64,000 nucleotides of DNA, taken from NCBI RefSeq assembly GCF_030388245.1, contig NZ_CP098362.1:372001-436000 (forward strand), in the 5' to 3' direction. The position numbers and the translations under genes were made by a program. Below, one piece after another: positions 44,502-53,909 of this stretch. Numbering within the stretch: position 1 is the first letter of the stretch; every line of letters begins with the position of its first letter. Origin of the DNA: Paracoccus sp. TOH (GTDB taxonomy: Bacteria; Pseudomonadota; Alphaproteobacteria; Rhodobacterales; Rhodobacteraceae). A model generated the notes under the pieces. The model saw only the letters and a list, made by a program, of their open reading frames with translations, had not been told where the DNA came from and made no database searches.

Positions 44502-44535
44502 GACCCACCATCCGGCTGCCCGGATGGTCCGGGTC
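44502..44535 (+). promoter_or_regulatory. Large hairpin between mauF and mauB
   Basis: A 9-bp stem ACCATCCGG / CCGGATGGT with loop CTGC, extended outward by GACCC / GGGTC with a two-base bulge, giving about 14 pairs. It fills the mauF-mauB gap and ends 23 bases before the mauB ATG. It could attenuate, protect or process the transcript. No U-run follows. Confidence 0.6.
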
Positions 44536-44558
44536 GGATACACACGAGGGAGGAAACC

Positions 44559-45848
44559 ATGGCTCTTTCACGCAGAGCGACCATCAAGGACACGAGGCTT
44601 CTGGGCCTGTGCGCGACCTCTTTCCTGCTGGCTGCCGGACCCGCCATGGTCCAGGCCCAGGAAAGCGGCGCGGCGGAACCGGCCGCGGCCACGGCTGCCG
44701 CTGAAACGCCCGAGGCCGGCCAAACCGAGGGCCAGCGCGCCGCCGCCGAGGCCGCGCAGCAACTTGCCGCCGGCGAGGCCGACGAGCCGGTGATCCTGAA
44801 CGCGCCCAAGCCCGATGCCCGGCGCGTCTATGTGCAGGATCCGGCGCATTTCGCCGCCATCACCCAGCAGTTCGTCATCGACGGTTCGAGCGGCGAGGTG
44901 CTGGGCATGACCGATGGCGGCTTCCTGCCGCAGCCGGTGGTGGCCGATGACGGCTCGCTCTTTGCCCAGGCCAGCACGGTGTTCTCGCGCATCGCCCGGG
45001 GCACCCGCACCGATTACATCGAGGTCTTCGATCCGGAGACGCTGCAGCCCACCGCCGATATCGAGCTGCCCAAGGACGCGCGCTTCCTGGTCGGCACCTA
45101 TCAGTGGATGAACGCGCTGACGCCGGACAACAAGTCCTTCCTGTTCTACCAGTTCTCGCCGGCGCCCGCGGTGGGCATCGTCGATCTGGAGAACAAGAAG
45201 TTCGACCGCATGGTCGACGTGCCGGACTGCTATCACATCTTCCCGGCCAGCCCGACGGTGTTCTACATGAACTGCCGCGACGGCAGCCTGGCGCGGGTCG
45301 ATGTTTCCGAGGCCGAGCCCAAGGTCTCGAACAGCAAGGTCTTCCACACCGAGGAAGAGCTGCTGATCAACCACCCCGCCTATACGACCCGCACCGGGCG
45401 GCTGGTCTGGCCGACCTATACTGGCAAGATCTACCAGATGGACCTGACCGCCGAGGAACCCAAGTTCCGCGAGCCGATCGAGGCGCTGACCGAGGCCGAG
45501 CGCGCCGACGGCTGGGCGCCGGGCGGCTGGCAGCAGGTCGCCTATCACCGCGGCTCGGACCGCATCTTCCTGCTGGTCGACCAGCGCGACCAGCACAAGC
45601 ACAAGACCGCCAGCCGCTTCGTCGTGGTGCTGAACGCCGCCACCGGCGAGCGCATCGGCAAGATCGAGATGGGCCACGAGATCGACTCGATCAATGTCAG
45701 CCAGGATGCCGAGCCGCTGCTCTATGGCCTCTCGTCGGGCAGCCAGACCCTGCACATCTACGATGCCGCCTCGGGCGAGGAACTCCGCAGCGTGAACCAG
45801 CTGGGCCGCGGTCCGCAGATCCTCCTGACCCATGACATGGAGTCATGA
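44559..45848 (+). CDS. mauB: Methylamine dehydrogenase heavy (beta-propeller) chain
   Basis: A 429-residue periplasmic subunit. A signal peptide (to about residue 31, VQAQES) and an Ala/Glu-rich N-terminal arm precede a seven-bladed propeller (from [23 protein letters not shown] on). Conserved parts include [40 protein letters not shown] and [17 protein letters not shown]. Two heavy and two TTQ-bearing light chains form the enzyme that oxidises methylamine to formaldehyde and ammonia. AGGGAGGAA precedes the ATG. Confidence 0.97.
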   Translation: MALSRRATIKDTRLLGLCATSFLLAAGPAMVQAQESGAAEPAAATAAAETPEAGQTEGQRAAAEAAQQLAAGEADEPVILNAPKPDARRVYVQDPAHFAAITQQFVIDGSSGEVLGMTDGGFLPQPVVADDGSLFAQASTVFSRIARGTRTDYIEVFDPETLQPTADIELPKDARFLVGTYQWMNALTPDNKSFLFYQFSPAPAVGIVDLENKKFDRMVDVPDCYHIFPASPTVFYMNCRDGSLARVDVSEAEPKVSNSKVFHTEEELLINHPAYTTRTGRLVWPTYTGKIYQMDLTAEEPKFREPIEALTEAERADGWAPGGWQQVAYHRGSDRIFLLVDQRDQHKHKTASRFVVVLNAATGERIGKIEMGHEIDSINVSQDAEPLLYGLSSGSQTLHIYDAASGEELRSVNQLGRGPQILLTHDMES

Positions 45849-45849
45849 G

Positions 45850-46410
45850 ATGACGGCGCTTTTGCAGGAACCCCTGATCCTCTGGACCCTGCGCAGTTTC
45901 CTTGCGGCGCTGTTTGCGACCGCGGCGGTCTCGAAGCTGACCGGGATCGAGGAGTTCTACGGCGTGGTGCGGAATTTCCGCCTGCTGCCGGACGGGCCCA
46001 GCCGCGCGGTGGCCATGGTGCTGCCGGTGGCCGAGCTGGCCATCGCCGTGGCCCTGCTGGTCCCGGCGCTGGCCCGGCCCGCCGCCGTCGCTGCGGCGGG
46101 GCTGCTGGCGGTCTTCGGTCTCGCCATCGCCGTCAACGTGCTGCGCGGGCGCACGCAGATCGACTGCGGCTGCTTTCGCGGCGGCATGAAGCAGCACATC
46201 AGCTGGCTGCTCGTCGGCCGCAACGCCGGGCTGACCGGGCTGGCCCTGGCGCTGGCCGCGCTGCATCCGGTCGCGCGCCCGGCCGGGGCGGTCGAACTGA
46301 CCACCGGTCTGATCGCCGGCGCGGTGCTCATGCTTCTCTATTTCAGCGCATCGCTGCTGGGCGGGCTCTCCGCCACGCAGAACGCAACCTCTACAGCGAA
46401 AGGCCGCTGA
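45850..46410 (+). CDS. mauE: Methylamine utilisation membrane protein MauE
   Basis: A 186-residue MauE/DoxX-type protein with about five hydrophobic helices. A central cysteine pair lies in RTQIDCGCFRGG. MauE, with MauD, is needed to make or fold the disulfide-rich light chain. It begins one base after the mauB stop, with GGAG upstream of the ATG at 45850. Confidence 0.93.
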   Translation: MTALLQEPLILWTLRSFLAALFATAAVSKLTGIEEFYGVVRNFRLLPDGPSRAVAMVLPVAELAIAVALLVPALARPAAVAAAGLLAVFGLAIAVNVLRGRTQIDCGCFRGGMKQHISWLLVGRNAGLTGLALALAALHPVARPAGAVELTTGLIAGAVLMLLYFSASLLGGLSATQNATSTAKGR

Positions 46411-46411
46411 C

Positions 46412-47011
46412 ATGACGTTTCTGATTGCCTCGAACATCCTGCTTTGGATCGCCTTCCTGGGCGTGACGGTGGTCATGCTGGGCCTGATGCGGCAGATCGG
46501 GCTGCTGCACGAGCGCTCGTCGCCCATGGGCGCCATGATCACCGATCACGGCCCGGATATCGGCGACCAGGCGCCGGAATTCGACCTGCCCGACTATTTC
46601 GGCCGCTCGGTGCATATCGGCGGCGCCTCGGCCGAAGGCCGGCCGACGCTGCTGATGTTCACCGCGCCCACCTGCCCGGTCTGCGACAAGCTGTTCCCGA
46701 TCATCAAGTCCATCGCCAAGGCCGAGAAGATCGGCGTGGTGATGATCAGCGACGGCGCCCCCGAGGAGCACGCCCGCTTCCTCAAGAACCACGAGCTGGG
46801 CCAGATCCGCTATGTCGTCTCGGCCGAGATCGGCATGGCCTTCCAGGTCGGCAAGATCCCCTATGGCGTGCTGCTGGATGCCAAGGGCGAGATCAAGGCC
46901 AAGGGGCTGACCAACACGCGCGAGCACCTGGAAAGCCTGCTGGAAGCCGACAAGACCGGCTTTGCCTCGCTGCAGCAGTTCATGGCCAGCCGCAAGAAGA
47001 ACGCGGCCTGA
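46412..47011 (+). CDS. mauD: Membrane-anchored thioredoxin-like protein MauD
   Basis: A 199-residue protein. An N-terminal membrane anchor (residues 3-25) is followed by a periplasmic thioredoxin-fold domain with the redox motif CPVC (88-91). It is thought to form or isomerise the six disulfides of the light chain. It follows mauE by one base. Confidence 0.95.
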   Translation: MTFLIASNILLWIAFLGVTVVMLGLMRQIGLLHERSSPMGAMITDHGPDIGDQAPEFDLPDYFGRSVHIGGASAEGRPTLLMFTAPTCPVCDKLFPIIKSIAKAEKIGVVMISDGAPEEHARFLKNHELGQIRYVVSAEIGMAFQVGKIPYGVLLDAKGEIKAKGLTNTREHLESLLEADKTGFASLQQFMASRKKNAA

Positions 47012-47054
47012 CCCGGCCGTTCCCGTCTCGACCCAAGCTGAGGGAGGATCAACG

Positions 47055-47621
47055 ATGCTGGGGAACTTCAGATTCGATGCCATGGTCGAAAGACTGTCCC
47101 GCCGGGTGGCCGGCCGCACCAGCCGCCGCGGCGCCATCGGCCGGATCGGCACGGTGCTGGCCGGAGCGGCCATCGTGCCGCTGCTGCCGGTGGACCGGCG
47201 CGGCCGCGTCAGCCGCGCCAATGCGGCCTCGGCGCCGGAAGGCGCCGACCCGCGCGCCAAATGGCAGCCGCAGGACCATGACGTGCAGGCCTGCGACTAC
47301 TGGCGGCACTGCTCGATCGACGGCAACATCTGCGACTGCTCGGGCGGTTCGCTGACCAACTGTCCGCCGGGCACCAAACTTGCCACCGCGTCCTGGGTGG
47401 CCAGCTGCTACAACCCGACCGACGGGCAAAGCTACCTGATCGCCTATCGCGACTGCTGTGGCGCGAACGTCTCGGGCCGCTGCCCCTGCCTGAACACCGA
47501 GGGCGAGCTGCCGGTCTACCGCCCGGAATTCGCCAATGACATCATCTGGTGCTTCGGCGCCGAGGATGACGCCATGACCTATCACTGCACCATCTCTCCC
47601 ATCGTCGGCAAGGCCAGCTGA
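47055..47621 (+). CDS. mauA: Methylamine dehydrogenase light chain precursor (TTQ subunit)
   Basis: A 188-residue precursor with a 57-residue leader carrying a twin-arginine-like SRRGAIGRIG, and a 131-residue mature chain. In mature numbering Trp57 (ATASW) and Trp108 (NDIIW) are the TTQ precursors, and Asp32 and Asp76 are present. All twelve disulfide cysteines appear in the usual pattern, and the end SPIVGKAS is as in P. denitrificans. The ATG at 47055 follows GGGAGGAT. It passes electrons to amicyanin, encoded next. Confidence 0.98.
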   Translation: MLGNFRFDAMVERLSRRVAGRTSRRGAIGRIGTVLAGAAIVPLLPVDRRGRVSRANAASAPEGADPRAKWQPQDHDVQACDYWRHCSIDGNICDCSGGSLTNCPPGTKLATASWVASCYNPTDGQSYLIAYRDCCGANVSGRCPCLNTEGELPVYRPEFANDIIWCFGAEDDAMTYHCTISPIVGKAS

Positions 47622-47628
47622 CGATCCC

Positions 47629-47673
47629 TGCCGGACGCGACCTCCGCCCGGGCCAGCCCGGCCGCGTCCGGCA
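47629..47673 (+). promoter_or_regulatory. Hairpin between mauA and mauC
   Basis: A perfect 11-bp stem TGCCGGACGCG / CGCGTCCGGCA, eight bases past the mauA stop, with a 23-base loop holding GCCCGGGC. It is followed by CCCTTTCCCC. It may stabilise the 3' end of an abundant mauA message or partly terminate it. Confidence 0.6.
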
Positions 47674-47698
47674 CCCTTTCCCCGAAGAGGAGCTTTCC

Positions 47699-48097
47699 AT
47701 GAATTTCGCAATGAAGTCGCGGGCCGTCCTGACCGCCCTGATGCTGACGGCCTCCGGCGCCACCGCAACCCTGGCGGCCGATGCGATCACCGTGCCCAAC
47801 GCGGCCGCGGTGCCTGCCGCCGAAGTCCCGGCCGATGCCATCGTCGTCAATATCGACAAGATGAAATACGACCAGCCCGAGCTGAAGGTGAAGCCCGGCG
47901 ACACCGTCTACTGGATCAACAAGGAAGTCATGCCGCACAACGTCGCCTTCAAGAAGGGCGAGGTGGGCGACGAGCCCTTCAAGGGCGACATGCTGAAGAA
48001 GGACCAGGCCTATTCCATCACCTTCAACGAGGCCGGGGCCTATGAATATCACTGCACCCCGCATCCCTTCATGCGCGCCAAGGTGATCGTCGAGTGA
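47699..48097 (+). CDS. mauC: Amicyanin
   Basis: A 132-residue blue-copper protein. A signal peptide is cleaved near ATLAA-DAI (about residue 27). Copper ligands are His80, Cys119, His122 and Met125 (MPHNVAF and CTPHPFM), equal to H53, C92, H95 and M98 of P. denitrificans amicyanin. It carries electrons from methylamine dehydrogenase to c-type cytochromes. GAGGAG lies before the ATG. Confidence 0.98.
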   Translation: MNFAMKSRAVLTALMLTASGATATLAADAITVPNAAAVPAAEVPADAIVVNIDKMKYDQPELKVKPGDTVYWINKEVMPHNVAFKKGEVGDEPFKGDMLKKDQAYSITFNEAGAYEYHCTPHPFMRAKVIVE

Positions 48098-48118
48098 ATC
48101 GCGGGAAAGGAACCGGCC

Positions 48119-49015
48119 ATGTGGATCCCCTATGACATCCGCGCCGCGCTGAAGGCGGAAAGCAGCCGCGACAGCATCAGCCTGTCGCGGGCCGACATCC
48201 GCACGCGCGAATTCCTGGTCGGCTTCTTCCTGCGCAATCCGGTGACCCAACTGTGGGAACTGGACCTGCTGGTCCCCGGCGACCTGCCGCTGGCGGGGCC
48301 GGAAGCGGGCGGAATGCGGATCAGCCTGCACGGGAACGAGGGCGGCAAGCTGGCCGAGATCCTCTGCCGGCTCGATGCCGCCTCGGCCGAGGAGGCGCTG
48401 GACCGCGCCCATGCCGATATCGAGCGGCGCATCCAGCGTTATCTGGTCGAGACCGGGCGCGGCATGGCCATCGCCGGCTGGCGCATCGCCGACATGGCGC
48501 ATGGCGCCCGCTGGCGCTGCACGCCCTTCCGTCCCAGCGCCATGCAGCTGGACTTCGCCGCGCTGGCCCCGATCGAACCGGACCTGGCGCCGGTCGTCGG
48601 GCTGTTCCAGCGCGCCCGCAATGCGCCCGATGCCGCCAGCCGCCTGCTGGCCGGCTTCGCCGTGCTGCACGCCGCCGCCAGCGGCCATGCCGCGCTGGCG
48701 CGCTCGGGTGCGGAAGCCCTGCGGGTCAGCGAGGAGATGCTGATCCATTCCGGCGCGCTGAACGCCCCCGAGGATCTGCTGGGCCTTGGCCTTGCGGATC
48801 TGATCGCGGTGCTGCGGCCGCATCACGACCGGCTGTTCGCGCCCGACGGGGTGCTGGCGCCGCTGGCGGACGGTCTGCCGGCGCAAAAGCACCTGTCGCA
48901 GCTTGCCAATCTGGCGGATCTGGTCGCGCATCGGCTGATCGCGGCCGAGATCCGCGCCCGCAGCAGCCTGGCCGCCTGCCGTGCCGGGGCGGCGGGGCAG
49001 GGGGTCGAGGTCTGA
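48119..49015 (+). CDS. mauJ: Methylamine utilisation protein MauJ
   Basis: A 298-residue protein without a signal peptide or obvious catalytic motif. It begins MWIPYDIRAALKAESSRDSIS and is mostly helical toward the C-terminus, with a histidine-rich segment LRPHHDRLF. Identification is by its place between mauC and mauG, exactly where MauJ lies, and by matching length. Its function is not established. Confidence 0.85.
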   Translation: MWIPYDIRAALKAESSRDSISLSRADIRTREFLVGFFLRNPVTQLWELDLLVPGDLPLAGPEAGGMRISLHGNEGGKLAEILCRLDAASAEEALDRAHADIERRIQRYLVETGRGMAIAGWRIADMAHGARWRCTPFRPSAMQLDFAALAPIEPDLAPVVGLFQRARNAPDAASRLLAGFAVLHAAASGHAALARSGAEALRVSEEMLIHSGALNAPEDLLGLGLADLIAVLRPHHDRLFAPDGVLAPLADGLPAQKHLSQLANLADLVAHRLIAAEIRARSSLAACRAGAAGQGVEV

Positions 49016-49020
49016 TCGTC

Positions 49021-50235
49021 ATGCCGCGTTTTCATCCCCTGCCGTCCCTGCTTTTGCCGCTGATGCTGGCCGGTGCCGTGGTGACGGTGGGTGCCGCGGC
49101 CGGGCGCGACCAGCGCCTGCCCTCGGGCGAGGCGGCGCCGGAACTGGCCGAGCTTGGCCGGCGGCTGTTCCACGACCCGGCGCTGTCGCGGGGCGGGACG
49201 CAGTCCTGCGCCACCTGCCACGACCCGGAACAGGCCTTCACCGACCCGCGCGAGGGCGCGGCGGGCCGGGCGGTGTCGCTGGGCGACGACGGCATCTCTT
49301 ACGGCGACCGCAACACGCCGACGCTGAGCTATGCGGCGCTGAGCCCGGTCTTTCACCGCGACGAGAAGGGCCGCTACAAGGGCGGCCAGTTCTGGGACGG
49401 GCGTGCCGACGATCTTCAGGATCAGGCTGGCCAGCCGATGCTGAACCCGGTCGAGATGGCGATGGCCGACAAGGCGGCGGTGGTCGGACGGCTGCGCGAC
49501 GATCCGGACTATCGCGACGGTTTCGCGACGCTGTTCGGCCCCGATGCGCTGGAGGATGTCGGCCGCGCCTTCGAGCATACCACCGCCGCCCTGGCCGCCT
49601 ATCAGCACGGCGAGGAGTTCCTGCCCTTCGATTCCCGCTTCGACCGCTGGCAGCGCGGCGAGGCCAGCCTGACCGCGCAGGAGGAATTCGGCTATACCGT
49701 CTTCATGACCTGGAACTGTCGGCTGTGCCACCAGCTGCAGAAGCAGGGCGTGGTCGAGCGCGAGACCTTCACCAGCTTCGAGTTCCACAATATCGGCGTG
49801 CCGGTGAACCAGGCCGCCCGCGCCGCCAACGGTCTGGGTGCGGACCATGTCGACCGGGGGCTGCTGGCGCGGCCGGGGATCGACGATCCGGCCCAGGCCG
49901 GGCGCATCAAGGTGCCGACATTGCGCAACATCGCGGTCACCGGCCCCTATATGCACAATGGCGTGTTTCGGGATCTGCGCACCGCCGTGCTATTCTACAA
50001 CAAATATACCAGCCGCCGGCCCGCTTCGCGCATCAATCCCGAGACCGGCGAGGATTGGGGTCCGCCCGAGGTGGCCGAGAACCTGTCTCTGGCCGAGCTG
50101 CAATCCGGGCTGATGCTGGACGAGGCCCGCGTCGATGCGCTGGTGGCCTTTCTCGAGACCCTGACCGACCGGCGCTACGAGCCGCTGCTGGCCGAGCAGA
50201 AACGCGCAGCCGAGGAGGCGGCCCGGACCGACTGA
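49021..50235 (+). CDS. mauG: Di-haem enzyme MauG (TTQ biogenesis)
   Basis: A 404-residue periplasmic di-haem enzyme of the cytochrome c peroxidase family. It completes TTQ formation on the light chain. Haem sites are CATCH (63-67) and CRLCH (233-237). At the same offset of 32 from the P. denitrificans numbering, Trp125 (the inter-haem Trp93), Trp231 (electron-transfer Trp199) and Tyr326 (the unusual axial Tyr294, in FYNKY) are all present. A signal peptide covers about 1-28. It begins five bases after mauJ. Confidence 0.97.
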   Translation: MPRFHPLPSLLLPLMLAGAVVTVGAAAGRDQRLPSGEAAPELAELGRRLFHDPALSRGGTQSCATCHDPEQAFTDPREGAAGRAVSLGDDGISYGDRNTPTLSYAALSPVFHRDEKGRYKGGQFWDGRADDLQDQAGQPMLNPVEMAMADKAAVVGRLRDDPDYRDGFATLFGPDALEDVGRAFEHTTAALAAYQHGEEFLPFDSRFDRWQRGEASLTAQEEFGYTVFMTWNCRLCHQLQKQGVVERETFTSFEFHNIGVPVNQAARAANGLGADHVDRGLLARPGIDDPAQAGRIKVPTLRNIAVTGPYMHNGVFRDLRTAVLFYNKYTSRRPASRINPETGEDWGPPEVAENLSLAELQSGLMLDEARVDALVAFLETLTDRRYEPLLAEQKRAAEEAARTD

Positions 50236-50254
50236 AGACCCGGAGGAGAGCAGG

Positions 50255-50920
50255 ATGGCATCCAGCAAGCGCAAGATGAACCGTCGCACGGCCATGCAGG
50301 AACTGGCCCGCGGGGCAGGGGCGGCCTGTCTGGGCGGGTTCTCGCTGGCGGCGCTGGTCGAATCCACCGCGCGCGCCGATGCCCGCGCCCTGCGCCCGCC
50401 GGGGGCGCTGCCCGAGGAGGATTTCCTGGCCGCCTGCGTGCGCTGCGGGCTTTGCGTGCAGGCCTGCCCCTATGACACGCTGTCGCTGGCCGAATGGGGG
50501 CAAGAGGCGGCGGTCGGCACGCCCTTCTTCACCCCGCGCGCCGAGCCCTGCTACATGTGCAAGGACGTGCCCTGCGCAAGGGCCTGTCCGACCGGGGCGC
50601 TGGACCGCGACATCGCCTCGATCCGCGATGCCGACATGGGCGTCGCCGTGCTGGTCGGACACGAGGACTGCCTGAACTACAAGGGCATGAATTGCAGCAT
50701 CTGCGTCCGGGTCTGCCCGATCCGCGGCGATGCGATCACGCTCGAGCCCGGCGAGGTCGACGGCCGCGCCATCATGATTCCGACCGTGCATTCCCAGCAT
50801 TGCACCGGCTGCGGCACCTGCGAGAAGCATTGCGTCACCGGCCATGCCTCGATCCGGGTGCTGCCGCGCGACCTGGGGCTGGGCGGCGCCGGCCGCAACC
50901 GCGCGGGGAGGCCGGCATGA
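50255..50920 (+). CDS. mauM: Ferredoxin-type protein MauM (NapG-like)
   Basis: A 221-residue protein with a Tat-type N-terminus (NRRTAMQELARG) and four Cys clusters for [4Fe-4S] centres: CVRCGLCVQACP, CYMCKDVPCARACP, CSICVRVCP with an upstream Cys, and CTGCGTCEKHC. It resembles NapG and probably passes electrons with MauN. It overlaps mauN (ATGA). It is often dispensable for methylamine oxidation in P. denitrificans. Confidence 0.94.
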   Translation: MASSKRKMNRRTAMQELARGAGAACLGGFSLAALVESTARADARALRPPGALPEEDFLAACVRCGLCVQACPYDTLSLAEWGQEAAVGTPFFTPRAEPCYMCKDVPCARACPTGALDRDIASIRDADMGVAVLVGHEDCLNYKGMNCSICVRVCPIRGDAITLEPGEVDGRAIMIPTVHSQHCTGCGTCEKHCVTGHASIRVLPRDLGLGGAGRNRAGRPA

Positions 50921-51810
50921 TCGGGCCGCTGATTTCCGAGAACCGCCGGCTCAGCGTCGCGGCGCGCGGCTGGCTGCGCTCGCATAAATGGTGGCTGATG
51001 CGGCGGCTGACCCAGGTCTCGTTGCTGGGCCTGTTCATGCTGGGGCCGTGGCTGGGGATCTGGATCGCACGCGGCAATTTCGCCGCCAGCGACATCGCCG
51101 GCCTGGTGACGCTGGCCGATCCCTATATCCTGGTGCAGGGCCTGTTCGGCGGCACCTCGCCGACCTGGCCGGTGCTGAGCGGGGCGATCCTGATCGCGCT
51201 GGCCTATCTGGTGCTGGGTGGCCGGGCCTATTGCGGCTGGGTCTGCCCGGTCAATGTCGTGACCGACACCGCCTTCTGGCTGCGCGAGAAGACCGGGCTG
51301 ACCCGCGACCGCAAGCTGGACCGGCGCACCCGGCTGTTCATTCTGGCCGGAACGCTGCTCGCCTCGTTCCTGACCGGCGCCGCGGCCTGGGAATTCGTCA
51401 ACCCGGTCAGCCTGTTGCAGCGCGCCTTCATCTCGGGGATCGGGCTTGGCTGGGCGATCATCCTGGCGGTGCTCCTGCTGGACCTGTTCGTCTCGCGCCG
51501 GGCCTGGTGCAGCCATCTCTGCCCGGTCGGGGCCTTCTACGGGCTGATCGGCCGCTTCTCGCTGGTCCGGGTTTCGGCCGCGCGGCGGGACGCCTGCACC
51601 GATTGCGGCGCCTGTTTCAACATCTGCCCCGAGCCGCATGTCATCGTGCCGGCGCTGAAGGGCAAGGCCAGCCCGCTGATCCTGTCCGGCGATTGCCAGA
51701 ATTGCGGCGGTTGCATCGACGCCTGCCCGGTCGACGTGTTCCAGATCTCTGGCCGCAAACCCTGGCTGCACGGCTCGCGGCAGGCCGCGCCGGTGTCGGA
51801 GACGCCCTGA
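50917..51810 (+). CDS. mauN: Membrane ferredoxin-type protein MauN (NapH-like)
   Basis: A 297-residue membrane protein with about four helices, two CxxxCP motifs facing the cytoplasm (CGWVCPVN and CSHLCPVG), and two C-terminal [4Fe-4S] sites (CTDCGACFNICP and CQNCGGCIDACP). This is the NapH architecture. It ends the mau operon. ATG 50917 overlaps the mauM stop, with GGGGAGG upstream. Confidence 0.94.
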   Translation: MIGPLISENRRLSVAARGWLRSHKWWLMRRLTQVSLLGLFMLGPWLGIWIARGNFAASDIAGLVTLADPYILVQGLFGGTSPTWPVLSGAILIALAYLVLGGRAYCGWVCPVNVVTDTAFWLREKTGLTRDRKLDRRTRLFILAGTLLASFLTGAAAWEFVNPVSLLQRAFISGIGLGWAIILAVLLLDLFVSRRAWCSHLCPVGAFYGLIGRFSLVRVSAARRDACTDCGACFNICPEPHVIVPALKGKASPLILSGDCQNCGGCIDACPVDVFQISGRKPWLHGSRQAAPVSETP

Positions 51811-51920
51811 GCACGGGCGACGCCTGCGCCGCCGGATTCGCCTCGGTTGCATCGCCGCTTTCCCCGCGCCGCGGAACCGGGCAGAGTCGCGGCATCGTCC
51901 CCCTGCCATGGATCCCCTGC

Positions 51921-52607
51921 ATGTCTTATGTCCTGCCCGTTCCCGCCACGCCCTCGGTCCCGGTCACCGGCCGCGGCGAACGTTTCGCGGTGCGCCGCAT
52001 CTTCTGCGTCGGCCGCAACTATGCCGATCATGCGCGCGAGATGGGCCACGACCCGGACCGCGAGCCGCCCTTCTTCTTTTCTAAGCCGGCCGATGCGCTG
52101 CTGACCGACGATGCGCCGCTGCCCTATCCGCCGCTGACCGCGGACCTGCATTACGAGGCCGAACTGGTCGTCGCCATCGGCCGCGGCGGCAGCGACATCC
52201 CGGTCGAGCGGGCGCCGGATCACGTCTGGGGCTATGCCGCCGGGAACGACTTCACCCGCCGCGACCTGCAGGCCGAGGCGAAGCGGCTGGGCCGCCCCTG
52301 GGACATGGCCAAGGGCTTCGACCATTCCGCCGCCTGCGGGGCGATCACCCCGGCGGCAGAACTGGGGCGGCTCGACCATGGTCGCATCGTCTCGACGGTC
52401 GATGGCGTGCTGCGCCAGCAGGGCGACCTGAGCCAGATGATCTGGTCGGTGCCCGAGATCGTCGCCATCCTGTCGCGCCATGTCGCCCTGGCGGCCGGCG
52501 ATCTCATCTTCACCGGCACACCGGCGGGGGTCGGCGCGTTGTCCCGCGGCGCGCAGGTGGTGGTCGAGATCGACGGCCTCGCCCCGCAGCGCACCCGGGT
52601 GATCTGA
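51921..52607 (+). CDS. Fumarylacetoacetate hydrolase (FAH) family protein
   Basis: A 228-residue FAH-fold enzyme. RIFCVGRNYADHAREMG opens the domain. Metal-ligand acidic residues lie in HYEAELVVAIGRGG and GYAAGNDFTRRDLQAEAK. The end has GDLIFTGTPAGVGAL. These enzymes hydrolyse fumarylpyruvate or acylpyruvates, or decarboxylate oxaloacetate; the subgroup is not decided here. It lies 110 bp after mauN and looks unrelated to methylamine use. Confidence 0.88.
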   Translation: MSYVLPVPATPSVPVTGRGERFAVRRIFCVGRNYADHAREMGHDPDREPPFFFSKPADALLTDDAPLPYPPLTADLHYEAELVVAIGRGGSDIPVERAPDHVWGYAAGNDFTRRDLQAEAKRLGRPWDMAKGFDHSAACGAITPAAELGRLDHGRIVSTVDGVLRQQGDLSQMIWSVPEIVAILSRHVALAAGDLIFTGTPAGVGALSRGAQVVVEIDGLAPQRTRVI

Positions 52608-52685
52608 GATCGCGGCCTGCGCGCCGTTGCCGGATCGCGCGGGCCGGGTCGCGATTGTTCGGCACCGCTGCCGCAAAGCAAAACG

Positions 52686-52707
52686 ACCGCGGATCGCTCC
52701 GCGGTCA
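52686..52707 (-). terminator. Bidirectional terminator between the FAH gene and the Hint gene
   Basis: A perfect 9-bp stem GACCGCGGA / TCCGCGGTC with loop TCGC. On the minus strand GTTTTGCTTTG follows the stem, so it terminates the Hint gene; on the plus strand ATCCTTT follows. Confidence 0.75.
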
Positions 52708-52730
52708 TCCTTTGGGATCAGCAGCCCGGT

Positions 52731-53909
52731 TCAGCTAAAGACGGGACGGCTGTGCTGAACGTGACGGACGGTCATCCGCCGCGATTTCCGGCCCGAAGGG
52801 ATCGGACGCGCCGGAGACGGAGCGAAATCCGCATCGCGCAGTTGCGGGAACAGCGCGAAAATCTCTTCCCGGGCCGCCGCGCCGACCGATTTGAGCGCCT
52901 CGGTGCCGGTATAAAGCGATTCGGTGGCGGCGCCGTTGGAATTCACCACCTCGTGGTTCTCGAACAGGATGTGGAAATACTCCACCTCGGCCACGTCCTC
53001 GGCAATATCGACGCCCTCGATCTGCAGAAGCTGCTTGGCGGCGACAAGCACCTCCATCGCCCCGAACATCTTGAGCGCGATCTTCGAGCGCACCAGGACG
53101 CGGTGCTGCGGCGAAACCACCAGGTCGGTCGAAGGCGTCAGGTCGCCAAGCGCGCCGGCCTTGATGCGGATCGGGCGCAGTTTCGGCTGCGCGGTCAGGG
53201 CGGCGGCGGCCAGTTTGACCGAGCCGATCCAGCGCACCGGCTGCAGCCCGTGATCGCGGGTGCGGACCAGATCGCCCACCGTCAGCGTCTCGACGGCGAC
53301 GAAACCGTCCCGGGTTTCGATCAGGGTGCCGGCGGTGAAGCAGGGCACGACATCCTCGTCATCCAGCGGCAGCGTGCCTTCGGGATCATAGGCGACGTTG
53401 ACGACCAGGGTGTCGAGCGTCTGCTGCAGCGTGCTGAGGATCGGCGCCAGCAACGGATTGCTGTTGAGTTCGGACAGGTTGATGTCCGCGAGGTTGACGG
53501 GAAGCCCAGCCACGGTGCCTTGGATATTCAGGCCGATATGGCTGGCATCCAGCGGCTCGTCGGTGACGAAATAGGTGTTGCCATCCTCGCCGACGACATA
53601 GGAACCGCTGATGGGATTGAGCTGGATGGTTATGTTCGCCAAAAGCGGGATGCCGATGGATGCCGTCGCCGTCGAAAGCGTGCCGGTGCCGGCGAAGGTG
53701 CCGGTCAGTTCCGGATTCTGCTCGGTATCCACCAGCGACACGTCGTCGCCGCGGGTCAGGGTGGTGGCCGAATTGGCGTCCACGTCATACTGGCTGAATT
53801 CGTTCGAGCCGCTCAGTTCGTTCAAGAGCAGGTTGTTGCCCAACGACAGAACCGGCGTGGTTGCGGTCAGGTCGATGGTCGCATCAGGGATTTGAGTATA
53901 ATATGCCAT
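52731..53909 (-). CDS. Hint-domain (hedgehog/intein-like) protein
   Basis: A 392-residue protein. Residues 1-185 are Thr/Asn/Asp-rich and low in Cys, like secreted beta-rich modules. A Hint domain spans about 188-330: CFTAGTLIETRDG (nucleophile Cys190), VGDLVRTRDHGLQPVRWIG, SPQHRVLV and FENHEVVNSNG. The tail (GRKSRRMTVRHVQ) is basic. Such proteins are common in Rhodobacterales and may cleave themselves after export; no signal peptide is seen. No transporter is adjacent. Confidence 0.8.
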   Translation of the reverse strand: MAYYTQIPDATIDLTATTPVLSLGNNLLLNELSGSNEFSQYDVDANSATTLTRGDDVSLVDTEQNPELTGTFAGTGTLSTATASIGIPLLANITIQLNPISGSYVVGEDGNTYFVTDEPLDASHIGLNIQGTVAGLPVNLADINLSELNSNPLLAPILSTLQQTLDTLVVNVAYDPEGTLPLDDEDVVPCFTAGTLIETRDGFVAVETLTVGDLVRTRDHGLQPVRWIGSVKLAAAALTAQPKLRPIRIKAGALGDLTPSTDLVVSPQHRVLVRSKIALKMFGAMEVLVAAKQLLQIEGVDIAEDVAEVEYFHILFENHEVVNSNGAATESLYTGTEALKSVGAAAREEIFALFPQLRDADFAPSPARPIPSGRKSRRMTVRHVQHSRPVFS

